DNA from: Roseomonas sp. GC11
GTDB taxonomy: Bacteria; Pseudomonadota; Alphaproteobacteria; Acetobacterales; Acetobacteraceae
Reading direction: 5' to 3'
DNA length: 64,000 bases
NCBI RefSeq assembly: GCF_024437745.1
Contig: NZ_JANFNY010000006.1
Span: 35,007 to 99,006 of the forward strand
The notes beneath the pieces were generated by a model. It was not told where the DNA came from, made no database searches, and saw only the letters and a list, made by a program, of their open reading frames with translations. A program made the translations under genes and the position numbers. Numbering within the stretch: position 1 is the first letter of the stretch; each line of letters opens with the position of its first letter. This document shows, piece after piece, positions 7,998-18,428 of the stretch.

Positions 7998-8650
7998 CAC
8001 GCGGCGGCGCCGAAGGGAGGCAGCTCGGGCAGCTCGGGCTGGGGCAGCCCGGACGGGAGCAGCCCAGACGGGAGCAGCTCGGGCTGGGGCAGCGCCTTGG
8101 CCAGCACGGTGTGCGGCAGCGTCACCTGCAGCACCGGCTCGGTGCGCTGCCCGGCCGCCTGCATGGCATAGCCGCGCCGGCGGAACAGGCCGAGGGCGCG
8201 CAGATGCCCGCTCGGCACCCGCACGCGCAGGCTGGGCGCGCCCCCGGCGGCCAGCAGCGCCTCCATGGCGGCGAGCAGGGTGGAGCCGATGCCCTGCCCC
8301 CCCACCTGCGGCGCGACCCAGAGGCCGGAGAGCCGCGCATCGGCCCCGGCCTCCGGCTTCTCGGCCAGGGCGCAGCCCAGCGGGCCCTGCGCGCCCTCGG
8401 CGAGCAGCAGCGGGCCGCCCTGCGCCAGCGCGGCGGCGAAGAGGGCAGTGAAGCGCTCCACCGTGGCGCGGCGGCGCAGCTCGGCCGGCAGCAGCGCCGC
8501 CGTGCCCTGGGCATAGGCCGCCACCGCCACGGCGGCGAGCGCCGGCAGGTCGGCGGCGCCCGCGCGGCGCAGCGTCAGCCCTGCCCCCAGCGAGATGCCG
8601 GCAGCCGAAGCCCCGCCGGCCAGGGCCGCGGGATGAAACAGTTTGACCAT
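7997..8650 (-). CDS. GNAT family N-acetyltransferase
   Basis: 217 residues from ATG 8650 (MVKLFHPAAL), 7 nt after the nrdR stop. The frame is open further up, but only as nrdR shadow. The GNAT core starts with LTLRRAGAADLPALAAV (about residue 28) and contains the acetyl-CoA loop VAPQVGGQGIGSTLLAA around residue 115, ending in a YAMQ strand. The C-terminal 30 residues are a repeated Pro/Leu/Glu tail (PQPELLPSGLLPSGL) encoded by short tandem DNA repeats. Substrate unknown. It is inserted between nrdR and ribD, which are normally adjacent in this gene order. Confidence 0.8.
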   Translation of the reverse strand: MVKLFHPAALAGGASAAGISLGAGLTLRRAGAADLPALAAVAVAAYAQGTAALLPAELRRRATVERFTALFAAALAQGGPLLLAEGAQGPLGCALAEKPEAGADARLSGLWVAPQVGGQGIGSTLLAAMEALLAAGGAPSLRVRVPSGHLRALGLFRRRGYAMQAAGQRTEPVLQVTLPHTVLAKALPQPELLPSGLLPSGLPQPELPELPPFGAAA

Positions 8651-8657
8651 GCCGGGT

Positions 8658-9128
8658 TCAGCCCTTGCCGTTGCCGTCGCCGAAATCGAGGGAGCCGAGG
8701 AAGGCGCGGAAGTCGCTCGCCTCCCCGAAATTCCTGTAGACCGAGGCGAAGCGCACATACGCCACCTGGTCCAGTTCCTTCAACGTCTCCATCACCATCT
8801 CGCCGATGGCGCGGCTGGAGATCTCGCTCTCGCCCTCGGCCTCCAGGCGGCGCTGGATGCCGTTGACGATGCGCTCGATGCGGTCCTCGTCCACCGGCCG
8901 CTTGCGCAGCGCGATGCGGATGGAGCGGGCGAGCTTGTCGCGGTCGAAGGGCACGCGGCGCTGGTCGGACTTCACCACCGTCAGCTCGCGCAGCGTCACG
9001 CGCTCGAAGGTGGTGAAGCGCGCCCCGCAGGAGGGGCAGGAACGCCGGCGCCGGATGGCCGCCCCGTCATCGGCGGGGCGGCTGTCCTTCACCTGCGTGT
9101 CCTCGCTGCCGCAGAACGGACAGCGCAT
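8658..9128 (-). CDS. nrdR: transcriptional repressor NrdR
   Basis: 156 residues, normal length. The N-terminal zinc ribbon has the Cys pairs [11 protein letters not shown] and [17 protein letters not shown]. The ATP-cone domain follows ([20 protein letters not shown] through [13 protein letters not shown]). It represses ribonucleotide reductase genes according to the ATP/dATP level by binding NrdR boxes; no target gene lies in this window. It follows glyA with a gap of 24 nt. Confidence 0.97.
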   Translation of the reverse strand: MRCPFCGSEDTQVKDSRPADDGAAIRRRRSCPSCGARFTTFERVTLRELTVVKSDQRRVPFDRDKLARSIRIALRKRPVDEDRIERIVNGIQRRLEAEGESEISSRAIGEMVMETLKELDQVAYVRFASVYRNFGEASDFRAFLGSLDFGDGNGKG

Positions 9129-9152
9129 GGCCCGGCCCCCCGCCCCGGCCGC

Positions 9153-10454
9153 TCAGCGGTAGATCGGGAAGCGCTGGCAGAGGGCCAGGACCTCGGCCCC
9201 CACCTCGGCCTCGATGGCGGCATTGCCCTCGGGGTCGTTGGCGCGGGAGAGGCCGGTCAGCACCTTGCCGATCAGGCGCCCGATCTGGCGGAACTCCGCC
9301 TCGCCCAGGCCGCGCGTGGTGCCGGCCGGCGTGCCGAGGCGGATGCCGGAAGTGACGAAGGGCTTGGCCGGGTCGAAGGGGATGGCGTTCTTGTTGCAGG
9401 TCAGATGGGCGCGGCCCAGCGCCGCCTCGGCCGCCTTGCCGGTCAGGCTCAGCGGGCGGAGGTCGACCAGCATCAGGTGGTTGTCCGTGCCGCCGGTGAC
9501 GATGCCGGCGCCCTGGGCCACCAGCTCCTCGGCCAGGGCCTTCGCATTGGCCACCACGGCCTTGGCATAGGCGCGGAATTCGGGGCGCAGCGCCTCGCCG
9601 AAGGCCACCGCCTTGGCGGCGATCACATGCTCCAGCGGGCCGCCCTGCAGGCCGGGGAAGACGGCGCTGTTGAACTTCTTCGCCAGCGCCTCGTCATTGG
9701 TCAGGATCATGCCGCCGCGCGGGCCGCGCAGCGTCTTGTGGGTGGTGGTGGTCACCACATGGGCGTGCGGGAAGGGGCTGTCATGCGCGCCGCCGGCCAC
9801 CAGCCCGGCGAAATGCGCCATGTCCACCATGAAGTACGCGCCGACCTCATCAGCAATGGCGCGAAACTTGGAAAAATCCCAGGCGCGGGAATAGGCGGAG
9901 CCACCGGCCACGATCAGCTTGGGGCGGCTCTCGCGGGCGATGCGGGCGACCTCGGCCATGTCGATGCGGCCGCTCTCGCGGTCCACCGTGTAGGGGGCGA
10001 CCTTGAACCACTTGCCAGACATGTTGACCGGCGAGCCATGCGTCAGGTGGCCGCCGGCGGCGAGGTCGAGGCCCATGAAGGTGTCGCCCGGCTGGAGCAG
10101 GGCGAAGAACACGGCCTGGTTGGCCTGGGCGCCGGAATGCGGCTGGACATTGGCGTAGCCGCAGCCGAAGAGCTGCCTGGCGCGCTCGATCGCCAGCGTC
10201 TCGATCTCGTCCACATACTCGCAGCCGCCATAGTAGCGCTTGCCCGGCAGGCCCTCGGCATACTTGTTGGTCAGGATCGAGCCCTGGGCCTCCAGCACGG
10301 CGCGGGAGACGATGTTCTCGGAGGCGATCAGCTCGATGCCATCCTGCTGGCGGATCAGCTCACGGCCGATCAGCGCGGCGATATCGGCATCGGCCTCGGC
10401 CAGGGAGGCACCGAAGAAGCGGCCATCGAGGGTCGCGGGGGAGAGCTCGTTCAT
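9153..10454 (-). CDS. glyA: serine hydroxymethyltransferase
   Basis: 433 residues. It converts serine and tetrahydrofolate to glycine and methylene-THF. Visible landmarks are [16 protein letters not shown] near residue 32, [30 protein letters not shown], the PLP-lysine motif [16 protein letters not shown] near residue 230, and [14 protein letters not shown] near the C-terminus. ATG at 10454 lies 4 nt after the rpiB stop. Together with nrdR and the rib genes it forms a long co-directional run. Confidence 0.97.
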   Translation of the reverse strand: MNELSPATLDGRFFGASLAEADADIAALIGRELIRQQDGIELIASENIVSRAVLEAQGSILTNKYAEGLPGKRYYGGCEYVDEIETLAIERARQLFGCGYANVQPHSGAQANQAVFFALLQPGDTFMGLDLAAGGHLTHGSPVNMSGKWFKVAPYTVDRESGRIDMAEVARIARESRPKLIVAGGSAYSRAWDFSKFRAIADEVGAYFMVDMAHFAGLVAGGAHDSPFPHAHVVTTTTHKTLRGPRGGMILTNDEALAKKFNSAVFPGLQGGPLEHVIAAKAVAFGEALRPEFRAYAKAVVANAKALAEELVAQGAGIVTGGTDNHLMLVDLRPLSLTGKAAEAALGRAHLTCNKNAIPFDPAKPFVTSGIRLGTPAGTTRGLGEAEFRQIGRLIGKVLTGLSRANDPEGNAAIEAEVGAEVLALCQRFPIYR

Positions 10455-10458
10455 GGCG

Positions 10459-12196
<1,738 letters not shown>

Positions 12197-12248
12197 GCCG
12201 GGCCGGACGGGACAAGAAAGGGCGGGGCAAGGGAGGACGGGGCAAGAG

Positions 12249-12270
12249 AGGGGGCGCCCGCCCCCTTACC
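12249..12270 (+). terminator. putative hemB terminator hairpin
   Basis: Perfect 8-bp inverted repeat AGGGGGCG-CC-CGCCCCCT (12249-12266) about 50 nt after the hemB stop, followed by only a short TTACC. It is a candidate terminator without a strong U tract. Confidence 0.5.
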
Positions 12271-12376
12271 TTGCGGCGAACTCATCCGCCGTTCACTGGA
12301 ACCCGGCGCCGCACCCGCCTAGCTCTCCCTCCTGTGCCCCGCCGACCGGCGCGGCCCTGACGGAGAAAATGCCCCG

Positions 12377-12712
12377 ATGATCCGCCGCTCCTTCCTCAAG
12401 GGGCTGGCCCTGGCCAGCCTGACGGCCACCGCGGCCTGCGCGCAGCCCATGCCGCCGCCGCCCTATCCGCCCGGGCCGCGCCCTGCCCCCTACCCGCCCA
12501 TCCCCGAGCTGCGCAGCGAGGTCCGCCCGCCACCGCCACCCTATCCGGAGCGCTTCGTCTGGCAGCCCGGCCACTGGCACTGGGACGGGCGCGAATATGC
12601 CTGGGTCGGCGGCCGCTGGATCCCCCGCCCCGAGCGCGGTGCCGAATGGATCCATGGCCGCTGGGTCTGGGGCAACGGCGGCTGGACCTGGCTCCCCGGC
12701 CACTGGCGTTAA
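12377..12712 (+). CDS. YXWGXW-repeat exported protein
   Basis: 111 residues from ATG 12377 with GGAG about 12 nt upstream. The N-terminus (MIRRSFLKGLALASLTATAACAQP) is an export signal with a twin-arginine look and an AAC site that could be a lipobox. A proline-rich spacer (residues 22-55) follows, then Trp/Gly/Tyr repeats: FVWQPGHWHWDG, YAWVGGRWIP, WIHGRWVWGNGGWTWLPGHW. This is the YXWGXW family, small periplasmic or surface proteins of unknown function. It stands alone after hemB. Confidence 0.75.
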   Translation: MIRRSFLKGLALASLTATAACAQPMPPPPYPPGPRPAPYPPIPELRSEVRPPPPPYPERFVWQPGHWHWDGREYAWVGGRWIPRPERGAEWIHGRWVWGNGGWTWLPGHWR

Positions 12713-12765
12713 TTTTTTCGGGCTGCCGCCGTCGGGTGGAGAGGCGGGACGCAACCCTCTCCCCG
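12711..12765. repeat. remnant of family A repeat
   Basis: The stop codon of the YXWGXW gene runs into TAATTTTTTCGGGCTGCCGCCGTCGGG and then GAGGCGGGACGC. These match modules of the family A repeat (TTTTTTCAGGCTGCCGCCGTC and GGCGGGACGC), but without the GGTTCTTTTTT hairpin. It lies in the convergent gap to the esterase. Confidence 0.55.
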
Positions 12766-12862
12766 CGCGGCGGTGGCCAGGGCGCCCCTCCCCCTGGGCC
12801 GGAGCGCCCCGCCTGAGTGCCGCCCCTCTCGTCCCGGCCCTGACCGGCAGCTGACAGAAGAA

Positions 12863-13981
12863 TCAGGGGCGGGAGGGGGGGATGAGGGCGGGGGCCGGGA
12901 GGGCGAAGGCGGAGCGCAGTTCGCCGGCCATGAAGCGCTGCGCCGCGCCGGCCTTGGGCAGGACCAGCGGGTCCACGCCGAAGAATTCATGGGTCACGCC
13001 CGGGAAATCCTGCCCCACCACCTGCACGCCGCTCTGTTGCAGGCGCCCGGCGAGCAGCAGGCCATCGCTGCGCAGCGGGTCGATCTCGGCGGTGATGAGG
13101 ATGGCCTTGGGCAGGCCGCGCAGATCGGCCCGGCCATAGACATTCAGGCGCGGGTCCTGGAGTTCGCCCGGCAGCACGGTGGCATGGCGCAGGAACCACT
13201 GCATCATGGCGGCGTTCAGCGGCCTCGCCATGGCGTTCTGCTGGTAGGAGGGGGTGGACATGTCCGTCCCCGCCAGCGGGTAGATCAGCCCCATGGCCAC
13301 CGGCAGCGGCGTGCGGCCCTCACGCGCCGCCATGGCGACGTTGATCGCCAGATTGCCGCCCGCGCTCTCCCCCACCACCGCCACGCGGGTGAGGTCGGCG
13401 CCGAACTGCGCGGCGTTCTGCAAGGCCCAGACATAGGCCGCATAGGCATCCTGGTGCGCGGCGGGGAAGCGCGCCTCGGGCGCCTGGCGGTAATGCACGG
13501 ACAGCACCATGGCCTGCGCCTCGGCCGCCAGGGCGCGGGCGGAGGCGTCATAGGCATCGAGCGAGCCGATCACGAAGCCGCCGCCGTGGTAGTAGACGAT
13601 CAGCGGCAGCAGCGGGCGCGGCGCGTCGCCGGCGCGCAGCGGCGGCACCGGGCTGTAGAGCCGCGCCGGCAGCGGGCCGCCCAGGCCGGGGATCTCGATA
13701 TCCCGCACCAGCGGCAGCGGGCGCGGCAGGGCCGGGCGGCCCAGCGCGCGCTGCCGCTGCGCCACCGCATCGGCCAGGGTGGGCTGCAACCGCGCCTCCT
13801 CCGGCCGCAGCGTCTCGACCGGCCGCGGGTTCAGCGCCTGGAGGCTCTCCAGCAGGGCGCGCATCTCCGGGTCCGCGCGGCCGGTCGGGTCGGCGGGCGG
13901 CAGGGGCTCGGGCGCGGTGGCGCAGGCGGCCAGCAGGCCGGGCAGCAGCATCAGGCCGGCGCGGCGGGACATGGACAGCAT
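12863..13981 (-). CDS. alpha/beta-hydrolase lipoprotein, HSL-type (family IV) esterase
   Basis: 372 residues from ATG 13981, with GGAGGA 8 nt upstream. The signal peptide MLSMSRRAGLMLLPGLLAAC ends in a lipobox with Cys at about residue 20. The hydrolase domain has the family IV oxyanion motif YYHGGGFVIGS (about residue 130), the nucleophile motif VVGESAGGNLAI (about 200), the acid EIDPLRSDG (about 305) and the His in GVTHEFF (about 335). It probably hydrolyses short-chain esters at the envelope; the natural substrate is unknown. Divergent from the aldehyde dehydrogenase gene. Confidence 0.85.
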   Translation of the reverse strand: MLSMSRRAGLMLLPGLLAACATAPEPLPPADPTGRADPEMRALLESLQALNPRPVETLRPEEARLQPTLADAVAQRQRALGRPALPRPLPLVRDIEIPGLGGPLPARLYSPVPPLRAGDAPRPLLPLIVYYHGGGFVIGSLDAYDASARALAAEAQAMVLSVHYRQAPEARFPAAHQDAYAAYVWALQNAAQFGADLTRVAVVGESAGGNLAINVAMAAREGRTPLPVAMGLIYPLAGTDMSTPSYQQNAMARPLNAAMMQWFLRHATVLPGELQDPRLNVYGRADLRGLPKAILITAEIDPLRSDGLLLAGRLQQSGVQVVGQDFPGVTHEFFGVDPLVLPKAGAAQRFMAGELRSAFALPAPALIPPSRP

Positions 13982-14355
13982 GGCGGCATCTCCTCCAGGG
14001 CCCGCCATCAGCGGCGGGCGGCGCCGGGGAAACACGGACTTCGCCTTGCCGGTTGCGCGCCCGGGGGCGGGAGGCGCCCACGGAAGGCGGGGTCCGGGGG
14101 GACCCTGTCCCCCCGGCGGGGTCAGGGGCGGAGCCCCTGGCCGAGAAACGCGCCCCACCCCCGCGCCGGGGCCTGGCCGCAGCCGGCGAATTCGGCGCGT
14201 TCCACCCTGGAGTGGCGGACCATGCGGCGGACGGTATCGGCGGTGAGCAGCGCCCCGCAGCAGGACCGGAGAGGAAGGGTTGCCGCCGGGCCGCCCGCAT
14301 CGCATGGTCGCGCCCCCTGATCGCCAGCCCGATCGCCCGCTGCGGGAGAAGACCC
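13982..14355. other. non-coding gap between esterase and aldehyde dehydrogenase
   Basis: 374 nt between divergent genes. It holds a GC-rich hairpin block of family B type at about 14092-14142, including the perfect pair CAGGGGC / GCCCCTG (14123-14139) and a looser GGGGTCC / GGACCC pair. The rest shows no coding frame with family features, and I see no convincing promoter motif. Confidence 0.5.
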
Positions 14356-15885
14356 ATGCTCGACCATCCGGCCACCACCACCCTTCCTGAGGCACCCCCT
14401 GAGGCGCCCTGCCTGGATCCCTTCGCCCTGGCGCGGGCGCTCTCCGGCGCGCATCTGATCGGCGGCCGGCTGGTGCCGGCGCGCGCGGGCAAGGTCTTCC
14501 CCGTGGTGAACCCCGCCACCGGCGCGGTGGTGGCCGAGGCCGCCGATGGCGACGCCGCCGATGTCGAGGCCGCCGTCAGCGAGGCCGCCACCGCCCAGAA
14601 GGCCTGGGCGAAGGTGCCGGCGCGCAGGCGCGGCGCGCTGGTGGCGCAGGCCGCGGCGCTGATCCGCACCCATGTCGAGGAGCTCGCCCGCCTCGTGGCC
14701 CTCGAGACCGGCAAGGCGCTGCGCACGGAAAGCCGTGTGGAGGCCAACAACGTCGCCGACATCTTCGACTTCTTCGCCGGCCTCGGCGGCGAGCTGAAGG
14801 GCGAGAGCGTGCCCTTCGGCCCGGAGGTGCTGAACATCACCGTGCGCGAGCCGCTCGGCGTCGTCGGCGCCATCATCCCGTGGAACATCCCGATGATGCT
14901 GCTGGCGCTGAAGGTGGCGCCCGCCCTGGTCGCCGGCAACAGCGTGGTGGTGAAGTCGGCCGAGGAGGCGCCGCTGGCCGTGCTGCGCATCGCCGAGCTG
15001 ATGAACCGCGTGCTGCCGCCCGGCGTCTTCAACCTGCTCTCCGGCCAGGGGCCGGAATGCGGCGCGCCGCTCGTCGCCCACCCGCTGGTGCGGAAGGTGA
15101 CCTTCACCGGCAGCGTCGAGACCGGCAAGATCATCGCCCGCACGGCGGCGGACAAGCTCATCCCCGTCACGCTCGAACTCGGCGGCAAGTCGCCGATGAT
15201 CGTCTTCGCCGACTGCGATTTCGAGAAGACGGTGCAGGGCGCGCTGACCTCGATGCGCTTCACCCGCCAGGGGCAGAGCTGCACCGCCGCCAGCCGCATC
15301 TTCGTCGAGCGCCCGATCTTCGAGGCATTCGTGGCCGAGATGGCGAAGCGCGTGGACGCCCTGGTGATGGGCGACCCGCTGGATGAGAAGACCGATATCG
15401 GCACCATCATCTCCCCCGGCCAGTTCGAGAAGGTGCGCGCCTTCATCGCCGAGGGCCGCGCGACGGCCGGCGCCGAGGGCCGCGCCTGCTCCGCCCTGCC
15501 GGCCGACCCGGCACTGCGGAAGGGGCTGTTCATCCAGCCGCACATCTTCACCGGGCTGACGAAGGAGAGCCGGCTGGTGCGCGAGGAGATCTTCGGCCCC
15601 GTCACCTGCGTCTTCCCCTTCGACGACGCGGAGGCCGTGCTGGCGGAGGCGAACGACACCGAATTCGGCCTCGCCGCCAGCGTCTGGACCAACAACCTGA
15701 AGATCGCCCTCACCTTCGCCCACCGCATCGAGGCCGGGCTGGTGCAGGTGAACCAGAACCTCGTGGTGCAGCCCAACCTCTCCTATGGCGGGGTGAAGAA
15801 TTCGGGGCTTGGCAAGGAAGCCAGCCTTGAATCCATGCTGGAACATTTCACCCATAAAAAGACAATCATGGTAAACATGGCCTGA
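14356..15885 (+). CDS. aldehyde dehydrogenase family protein
   Basis: 509 residues from ATG 14356, preceded by GGGAGAAG. NAD(P)-dependent oxidation of an aldehyde is expected. The fold is complete: VVNPATGAVVAEA near residue 50, PWNIPMMLLALKVAPAL near 178, FTGSVETGK near 250, the general base in TLELGGKSP near 280 and the catalytic Cys in RQGQSCTAASRIF near 315, then LVREEIFGPV and GGVKNSGLGKE. The substrate cannot be assigned. The first 30 residues are a variable proline-rich extension. It is followed after 85 nt by the sensor kinase, with no evidence of a functional link. Confidence 0.9.
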   Translation: MLDHPATTTLPEAPPEAPCLDPFALARALSGAHLIGGRLVPARAGKVFPVVNPATGAVVAEAADGDAADVEAAVSEAATAQKAWAKVPARRRGALVAQAAALIRTHVEELARLVALETGKALRTESRVEANNVADIFDFFAGLGGELKGESVPFGPEVLNITVREPLGVVGAIIPWNIPMMLLALKVAPALVAGNSVVVKSAEEAPLAVLRIAELMNRVLPPGVFNLLSGQGPECGAPLVAHPLVRKVTFTGSVETGKIIARTAADKLIPVTLELGGKSPMIVFADCDFEKTVQGALTSMRFTRQGQSCTAASRIFVERPIFEAFVAEMAKRVDALVMGDPLDEKTDIGTIISPGQFEKVRAFIAEGRATAGAEGRACSALPADPALRKGLFIQPHIFTGLTKESRLVREEIFGPVTCVFPFDDAEAVLAEANDTEFGLAASVWTNNLKIALTFAHRIEAGLVQVNQNLVVQPNLSYGGVKNSGLGKEASLESMLEHFTHKKTIMVNMA

Positions 15886-15970
15886 GGCCGGGAATCGAAC
15901 CGGTCCGTTTTCCGGGGGGCGGCCCGCGCGCGGCCGCCCCGCCGGCCTGGAGGCGGAGGCACAGTCACGG

Positions 15971-18343
15971 ATGAGGGCAGGCCCGGGCAGCATGGGGCGC
16001 GCGGCGGCCGCGCCGCACGCGGCCCCCTCCGTGCTGCCTCCCGCCGCATTGCCGGCCCCGCACGAGCCACGCCCCGCCCCGCGCTTCCGCATCCACCTGC
16101 TGCGGCTGGTGGTGGTGGCCCTCCTGCCGCTGGTGCTGCTCTCCGGCGCGCTGGCGCTGTGGACGGCGCAGGCCCAGCGTGCCGAGGTGCTGCGCGGCAT
16201 GGCGCAGACGGCCCATGCGCTGCAGATCGCCATCGACCGCGAGCTGCGCACCGGCATGGTGACGCTGGAGGCCCTGGCCGGCATGCCCGGCCTCGACGCG
16301 CTGCTGGAGCCGGGTGCGCCGGAGGAGGAGGGGGCGGCCTTCCAAGCCCGCGCCAGCGCCATGGCCGAGCGCCCGCCCGGGGCGATGCGCAATTTCGCGC
16401 TGATCCGCCTGGGCCCGGCGGGGGAGCCGCTGGAACAGGTGATGAGCACCTTCGGCCCGCCCGGCATGCGCCGCACCCTGCCGACGCGGATAGAACATCC
16501 GCCGCGCCCCGGCCTGCCGCTGCCGGACGCGAAGACGGTGTGGCTGGAAATGATTCATGGCGGGCGGGCGCGCGTCTCCGACCTCTACCGCAACAACCAG
16601 GACCAGCCCTGGCGCTTCGCCATCACCCTGCCGATCGAGCGCGAGGGGCGGCCGGTGGCGCTGCTGATCGCCGCGCTGTGGCCGGAGCGCATCACCGCCA
16701 TCCTGGAGGAGCACCGCCCGCCCCCCGGCTGGCATGCCACGGTGGTGGACCGGGGCGGCATCATCCTCGCCCGCTCCAGCGACACGGCGGCGTGGCTGGC
16801 CCTGCCGGCGCCAGCGCCGGTGCGCGCGTTCCAGGGCGAGCCGGAGCGGCGCGAGGCGGTGCTGTTCATGCCCGAGGCGCCGACGGGCGCCAGCTATGCC
16901 GCGCTGCGCCGCCTGGAGCAGGTGCCCTGGGCCCTGGCCTATGCCGCCCCGGCCGCCAGCGTGGACGGGCCGCGATGGCGCACCCTGGCGCTGGCGGCGG
17001 CGGCGGGGGTGCTGGCGCTCGGCCTCGCCGCGCTGGCGGCGCTGGTGCTCGGCCGCCGCCTGGGGCGGGAGGTGGAAGGGCTGGGGCGCGATGCCGCGGC
17101 CGTCGCCCTCTCCGAGGCGCCGCCCCGCCCGCGCCCGGCGGCGATGGTGCGGGAGGTGGCGGAGGCGCGGGCCAGCCTGCACCGGGTGGGCCAGGCCCTG
17201 CACCAGCGCGCCGGGGCCAAGCGGGAGAGCGAGGCGCGCCAGGCCCTGCTGATGCGGGAGGTGGACCACCGCGCCAAGAACGCGCTGGCGGTGGCGCTGT
17301 CGCTGGTGCGGCTGGCCCCGCGCGACGTGACGCCGGAGCTGTTCGCCGCCACCGCCGAGGGGCGGCTGGCCGCCATGGCGCGCGCCCATTCCCTGCTGGC
17401 GCAGGAGGCGTGGGAGGGTGCCGCGCTGCGCGCCGTGGCGGAGGGCGAGCTGGCCGCCCATGCCGGCCGCGTGGTGATGGAGGGGCCGGAGCTGCGGCTG
17501 GAGGCCACGGCGGTGCAGCCGCTGGCCATGCTGCTGCACGAGCTGGCCACCAATGCCGCCAAGTATGGCGCGCTGAGCCAGCCGGAGGGGAAGGTCTGCC
17601 TGGCCTGGGAGGGGCTGCCCGATGGCGGGTTGCGGCTGCGCTGGGCGGAGAGCGGCGGCCCGCCGCTGGAGGGGCCGCCGGTGCGGCGCAATTTCGGCAG
17701 CCGCCTGGTGCGGCAGCTGGCGGAGCGGCAGCTGGGCGGGCGGCTGACGCTGGAATGGCCGCGGGAGGGGCTGCGCGTCACGCTGCGCCTGCCGCCGCGC
17801 GGGGCCGGGCCGGCCGCGGGCCCGTCCGGCGGGATGGGCGGCTGGCCGAGCCATGGGCCAAGCCATGGGCCCGGCCAGGGGCCCGGACAGGAGCCCGGAC
17901 AGGGGCCAAGCCATGGGCCGGGAGGCGGCATCGGCGGCGGATGGTCCCCCGCCACCGGCATGGCGCGCGGTGAGGCCGGCTGGGGCGCAGCACCCCGCCT
18001 GCTGCTGCTGGCCACCTCCCCCGCCCTGGTGCGCGACATGTCGGCCCTGGCGGCGGAGGGCGGGCTGCTGCTGCTCGGCCCCGTGCGCGAGCCGGGCGAG
18101 GCCCAGGGCTGGCTCAGCGCCGGCATCGCCGCCGCGGTGATGGAGGTGCCCGGCCCCGCCGAGCCCTTCTTCCCGCTGGCGGACCGGCTGACCGAGCGGG
18201 GCGTGCCCTGCATCTTCATCGCCGGGCCGGGCGCGGCGGAGGCGCTGTCCGGCCGGGCCGCCGCCGTGCTGCGCCCGCCCTGCGGCCGGGGGGAGATCTC
18301 CGCCGCCATCGCCGCCGCCCTGGCCCGCCCGGCCCAGGCCTGA
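15971..18343 (+). CDS. HWE/HisKA_2-type sensor histidine kinase with degenerate receiver-like C-terminus
   Basis: 790 residues. A cytoplasmic Pro/Ala-rich N-terminus precedes TM1 (about residues 42-66). A periplasmic sensor region of about 270 residues follows, then TM2 (about 335-360) and a HAMP-like or coiled segment. The dimerisation/phospho-acceptor box MREVDHRAKNALAVALSLV places the His at residue 433, and the ATPase domain has LLHELATNAAKYGALS (about 525-540) and a late G box NFGSRLV. Residues about 617-655 are a Gly/Pro/His/Gln repeat linker (PSHGPSHGPGQGPGQ). The final 115 residues resemble a receiver, but the acidic pair is ATSP and the acceptor position reads AAVMEVPG (Glu725). The stimulus is unknown and no separate response regulator is adjacent. 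Confidence 0.82.
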   Translation: MRAGPGSMGRAAAAPHAAPSVLPPAALPAPHEPRPAPRFRIHLLRLVVVALLPLVLLSGALALWTAQAQRAEVLRGMAQTAHALQIAIDRELRTGMVTLEALAGMPGLDALLEPGAPEEEGAAFQARASAMAERPPGAMRNFALIRLGPAGEPLEQVMSTFGPPGMRRTLPTRIEHPPRPGLPLPDAKTVWLEMIHGGRARVSDLYRNNQDQPWRFAITLPIEREGRPVALLIAALWPERITAILEEHRPPPGWHATVVDRGGIILARSSDTAAWLALPAPAPVRAFQGEPERREAVLFMPEAPTGASYAALRRLEQVPWALAYAAPAASVDGPRWRTLALAAAAGVLALGLAALAALVLGRRLGREVEGLGRDAAAVALSEAPPRPRPAAMVREVAEARASLHRVGQALHQRAGAKRESEARQALLMREVDHRAKNALAVALSLVRLAPRDVTPELFAATAEGRLAAMARAHSLLAQEAWEGAALRAVAEGELAAHAGRVVMEGPELRLEATAVQPLAMLLHELATNAAKYGALSQPEGKVCLAWEGLPDGGLRLRWAESGGPPLEGPPVRRNFGSRLVRQLAERQLGGRLTLEWPREGLRVTLRLPPRGAGPAAGPSGGMGGWPSHGPSHGPGQGPGQEPGQGPSHGPGGGIGGGWSPATGMARGEAGWGAAPRLLLLATSPALVRDMSALAAEGGLLLLGPVREPGEAQGWLSAGIAAAVMEVPGPAEPFFPLADRLTERGVPCIFIAGPGAAEALSGRAAAVLRPPCGRGEISAAIAAALARPAQA

Positions 18344-18428
18344 GGCAGGGCCACCCCCGCCTGGGCTCTCTCCTGCCTGGGCGGCCCCCGGTTCAAAAGC
18401 GGCGCGCGGCGTGGCAGTTTGGCGGCCC

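Noticed and set aside
4605..9128. An FMN riboswitch for the riboflavin genes
   Set aside because: The rib genes are internal to a tightly packed run with 1-4 nt junctions (7 nt at most between nrdR and ribD-side genes), leaving no leader long enough for an FMN element.
15885..15905. A tRNA T-arm-like string (GGGAATCGAACC) right after the aldehyde dehydrogenase gene
   Set aside because: On the minus strand it would be a 3' T-arm, but the T-stem pairing fails at the middle base pair and no acceptor, anticodon or D stem can be formed from the flanking sequence.
13548..16476. Very long minus-strand open frames opposite the aldehyde dehydrogenase
   Set aside because: The plus strand encodes a complete aldehyde dehydrogenase with catalytic motifs; the antisense frames have no recognisable domain or start context.
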